Assembly (NCBI RefSeq): GCF_030555055.1
Contig: NZ_JAMOAO010000001.1
Location: 3,348,001 to 3,412,000 of the forward strand
Direction: 5' to 3'
From: Nocardiopsis sp. YSL2
GTDB lineage: Bacteria; Actinomycetota; Actinomycetes; Streptosporangiales; Streptosporangiaceae
Length of the DNA stretch: 64,000 bases
Shown: positions 62,803 through 64,000 of the stretch, piece by piece
Numbering within the stretch: the stretch's first letter is position 1
Layout: every line of letters begins with the position of its first letter
The notes under the pieces: model-generated
Database searches by the model: none
What the model was told of the DNA's origin: nothing
What the model saw: the letters and a program-made list of their open reading frames with translations, nothing else
Program-made: the position numbers and the translations under genes

Positions 62803-63035
62803 GTACGCTCACATCCCGCTAGGTGTCTCATGGATCACGGGCGCCGACGCGGGCGCCCGAGGGGTTCTCGGCCCGCGCCGGACCCCGGCGCGGGTTGGTC
62901 TCCGAGCTTAGCCGTGCGCTGCTCAGGGCGCCCGAAGCCCCAGGTGGGCGCGCGCCCGGCCAAACGATTTCAGGTTCGGGCGGATCATCCGCTATTCTCA
63001 GTCATGCGTCGCGACGAACACGTCGCCGCAGCCCA

Positions 63036-63117
63036 GGCAGGTTGCCCGAGCGGCCAATGGGAGCGGACTGTAAATCCGTCGGCTTAGCCTTCCAAGGTTC
63101 GAATCCTTGACCTGCCA
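63036..63117 (+). tRNA. tRNA-Tyr (anticodon GTA)
   Basis: An 82-base type II tRNA with a long variable arm. The acceptor stem pairs GGCAGGT (63036-63042) with ACCTGCC (63110-63116), followed by the discriminator A. The anticodon GTA is at 63070-63072 in the loop CTGTAAA, and the T arm holds GGTTCGAATCC. No CCA is encoded (ACG follows). Confidence 0.95.
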
Positions 63118-63127
63118 CGCTGGGAAG

Positions 63128-63170
63128 AGACCCCGGTGATCAGCGGACACGCTGGCCACCGGGGTCTTTT
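63128..63170 (+). terminator. Rho-independent terminator after tRNA-Tyr
   Basis: An 11-bp stem, AGACCCCGGTG (63128-63138) with CACCGGGGTCT (63157-63167), an 18-base loop and a following TTT lie 10 bp downstream of the tRNA. Confidence 0.88.
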
Positions 63171-63720
63171 GTGTGTACGGGGCCGGGAGTGTCCCGGGCG
63201 GCGGCCGCGGGGGTCGGCCGCCCAGGGCGGTTCCGTCCGGCTCTGTCCGGACGTGCCCGCTCGGGCCGGCGGCGGGCGGGGATTCGGATGGTCGCGGATC
63301 GGATGCGTTCGGGACACGGGGAGATCACGCGGGATCCGGCGTGCGGTCGCCGCCGAAGGGTGGGGACGAGTCGCTCTGCGGGTGCAGGAGCGGCGGTTTG
63401 GCCTGGTTGCTCACGGTAGCTACCCTGACTCTCAGGGTGATCGATGGTGTTGGCGGACGGTCTGTCCGGCTTCGACCGTCCCGTGGTGTCCCATGTGCAC
63501 ATCGGCCTCTTGTGCGAGTCGTTCCAAAAGGTTCTCAAAAGCATATTCGTCGGTGCGGCAAAAAGCATTCTCCGGGCAATGTGGACAATGCGTCGGTCGG
63601 AGTTTCGGCGTTGACAAAAAGCGGGGAGCGGCAGATGATTGCTCCAGTCCACCGCGACACAGGTGCAAGAAGCGCCTGCGTCTTTTTCTGTCAACGCCGC
63701 GAATGCTTTCCGGGGGAAAC
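63171..63720. other. 550-bp intergenic region before the last small secreted protein gene
   Basis: No gene is supported here. The first half is GC-rich. From about 63500 the sequence becomes clearly AT-richer, with several A5 and T5 runs. It holds a good promoter candidate (TTGACA at 63611) and an inverted copy of that element, CTTTTTCTGTCAACG, at 63682-63696. The long regulated leader suggests a developmentally controlled gene downstream; this is inference. Confidence 0.5.
63611..63639 (+). promoter_or_regulatory. Candidate promoter of the terminal small secreted protein gene
   Basis: TTGACA (63611-63616), a perfect -35, is followed after 17 bp by GATGAT (63634-63639), a 4-of-6 match to the -10 box. 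The leader to the ATG at 63721 would be about 75 bases. Confidence 0.5.
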
Positions 63721-63966
63721 ATGATCAAGAAGATGGCCGCTGCTGGCCTGGTCGCCGGTGCCGCGATGGGCGCGCTCCTGATGGGAGCTCCCGCCCAGGC
63801 CTCGCACGGTGGTGACCAGCAGTTCAACCAGAACCTGCAGGTCGTTCCCATCCAGTCCTGCAACCTGACCGGCAGCGTCGGCCTCGTTGCGGTCACCGTG
63901 CCGATCCTGTCGCCCCAGACCACGGGCGACTGCGTCAACGGCCCCGTCGGCACCAACATCAGCTAG
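63721..63966 (+). CDS. Small secreted two-cysteine protein (chaplin-like in size)
   Basis: An 81-residue precursor. The signal peptide is IKKMAAAGLVAGAAMGALLMGAPAQA, cut before SHGGD. The mature part, about 54 residues, is neutral and rich in Gln, Asn, Val and Gly: it has NQNLQVVPIQSCNLTG, a hydrophobic VGLVAVTVPILSPQ, and ends TTGDCVNGPVGTNIS. The two cysteines could pair. Similar small secreted proteins occur in streptomycetes, but I cannot name the family, and the chaplin consensus is not met. It is not a close relative of the 55.5-56.0 kb pair, though the size and Cys count agree. The ATG follows GGGGGA. Confidence 0.75.
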   Translation: MIKKMAAAGLVAGAAMGALLMGAPAQASHGGDQQFNQNLQVVPIQSCNLTGSVGLVAVTVPILSPQTTGDCVNGPVGTNIS

Positions 63967-64000
63967 GTTCCGGCAACAAGTTCGACCGAGAAGATATCTC

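Noticed and set aside
63036..63117. tRNA-Tyr as an attachment site of an integrated element
   Set aside because: No integrase, no repeated tRNA 3' end and no phage or plasmid genes are visible in the adjacent sequence.

Overview
The window reads as chromosomal DNA of a high-GC, spore- and mycelium-type actinobacterium. Evidence is the very high GC with G/C third positions, many GTG and TTG starts, a complete 14-gene nuo operon flanked by menaquinone and polyprenyl genes, a BldC-like regulator, an ECF41-type sigma factor, and small secreted chaplin-like proteins. Nocardiopsaceae (Nocardiopsis-like) is my best guess for the family, but it is an inference from gene content and no species can be read from the sequence.

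Layout. 0-4.5 kb: the end of a small DNA-binding protein, then a tightly coupled cytochrome c maturation operon (ResA-like lipoprotein, CcdA, ResB, CcsB). 4.5-7.1 kb: a LacI-type repressor divergent from a secreted pectate lyase, with two LacI-type palindromes between them. 7.1-12.7 kb: small membrane proteins, a BldC-like protein, an ArsR regulator/MFS pair (the MFS gene carries a frameshift), a HicAB toxin-antitoxin pair and a secreted beta-propeller protein. 12.8-32.5 kb: the respiratory block, with menG, a geranylgeranyl-reductase family gene (menJ-like), nuoA-N and a polyprenyl diphosphate synthase. Two near-perfect Rex operators lie upstream of menJ and nuoA, which would couple NADH dehydrogenase expression to the NADH/NAD+ ratio. 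32.6-37 kb: two secreted Ala/Pro-rich proteins of unknown function, RarD and MsrA.

37-50 kb is the most accessory-looking part: a thioredoxin-fold protein, a Crp-type regulator, a GH15 glycosidase, a DUF3179 lipoprotein, and then a convergent locus that looks like a thiophilic-metal (mer-like) system. Its minus-strand operon encodes DUF427, a MerT-like CC transporter, a MerA-like flavoprotein without the C-terminal Cys pair, a methyltransferase, a MerR regulator and a small CxxC protein. It faces a plus-strand pair made of a radical SAM enzyme resembling the archaeal Tes/MJ0619 family and a Cys-Cys methyltransferase. MerR-type operators can be seen inside the minus-strand operon. A HTH antitoxin/PIN toxin pair follows.

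50-64 kb: a sugar isomerase-like protein, a GAF/PAS/SpoIIE phosphatase, an ECF41 sigma factor with a partner FAD oxidoreductase and a recognisable autoregulatory promoter, a tandem pair of tiny secreted paralogues, a protein with a PGYGQQ-repeat tail, a NAD(P)-binding protein, the 2-oxoacid:ferredoxin oxidoreductase korAB, an M48 peptidase, a YajQ-family protein, tRNA-Tyr and a final small secreted protein.

Three genes (MFS transporter, small membrane protein, PIN toxin) each become intact if one base is added to a four-base homopolymer. They are either recent indels or undercalled homopolymers in the assembly.
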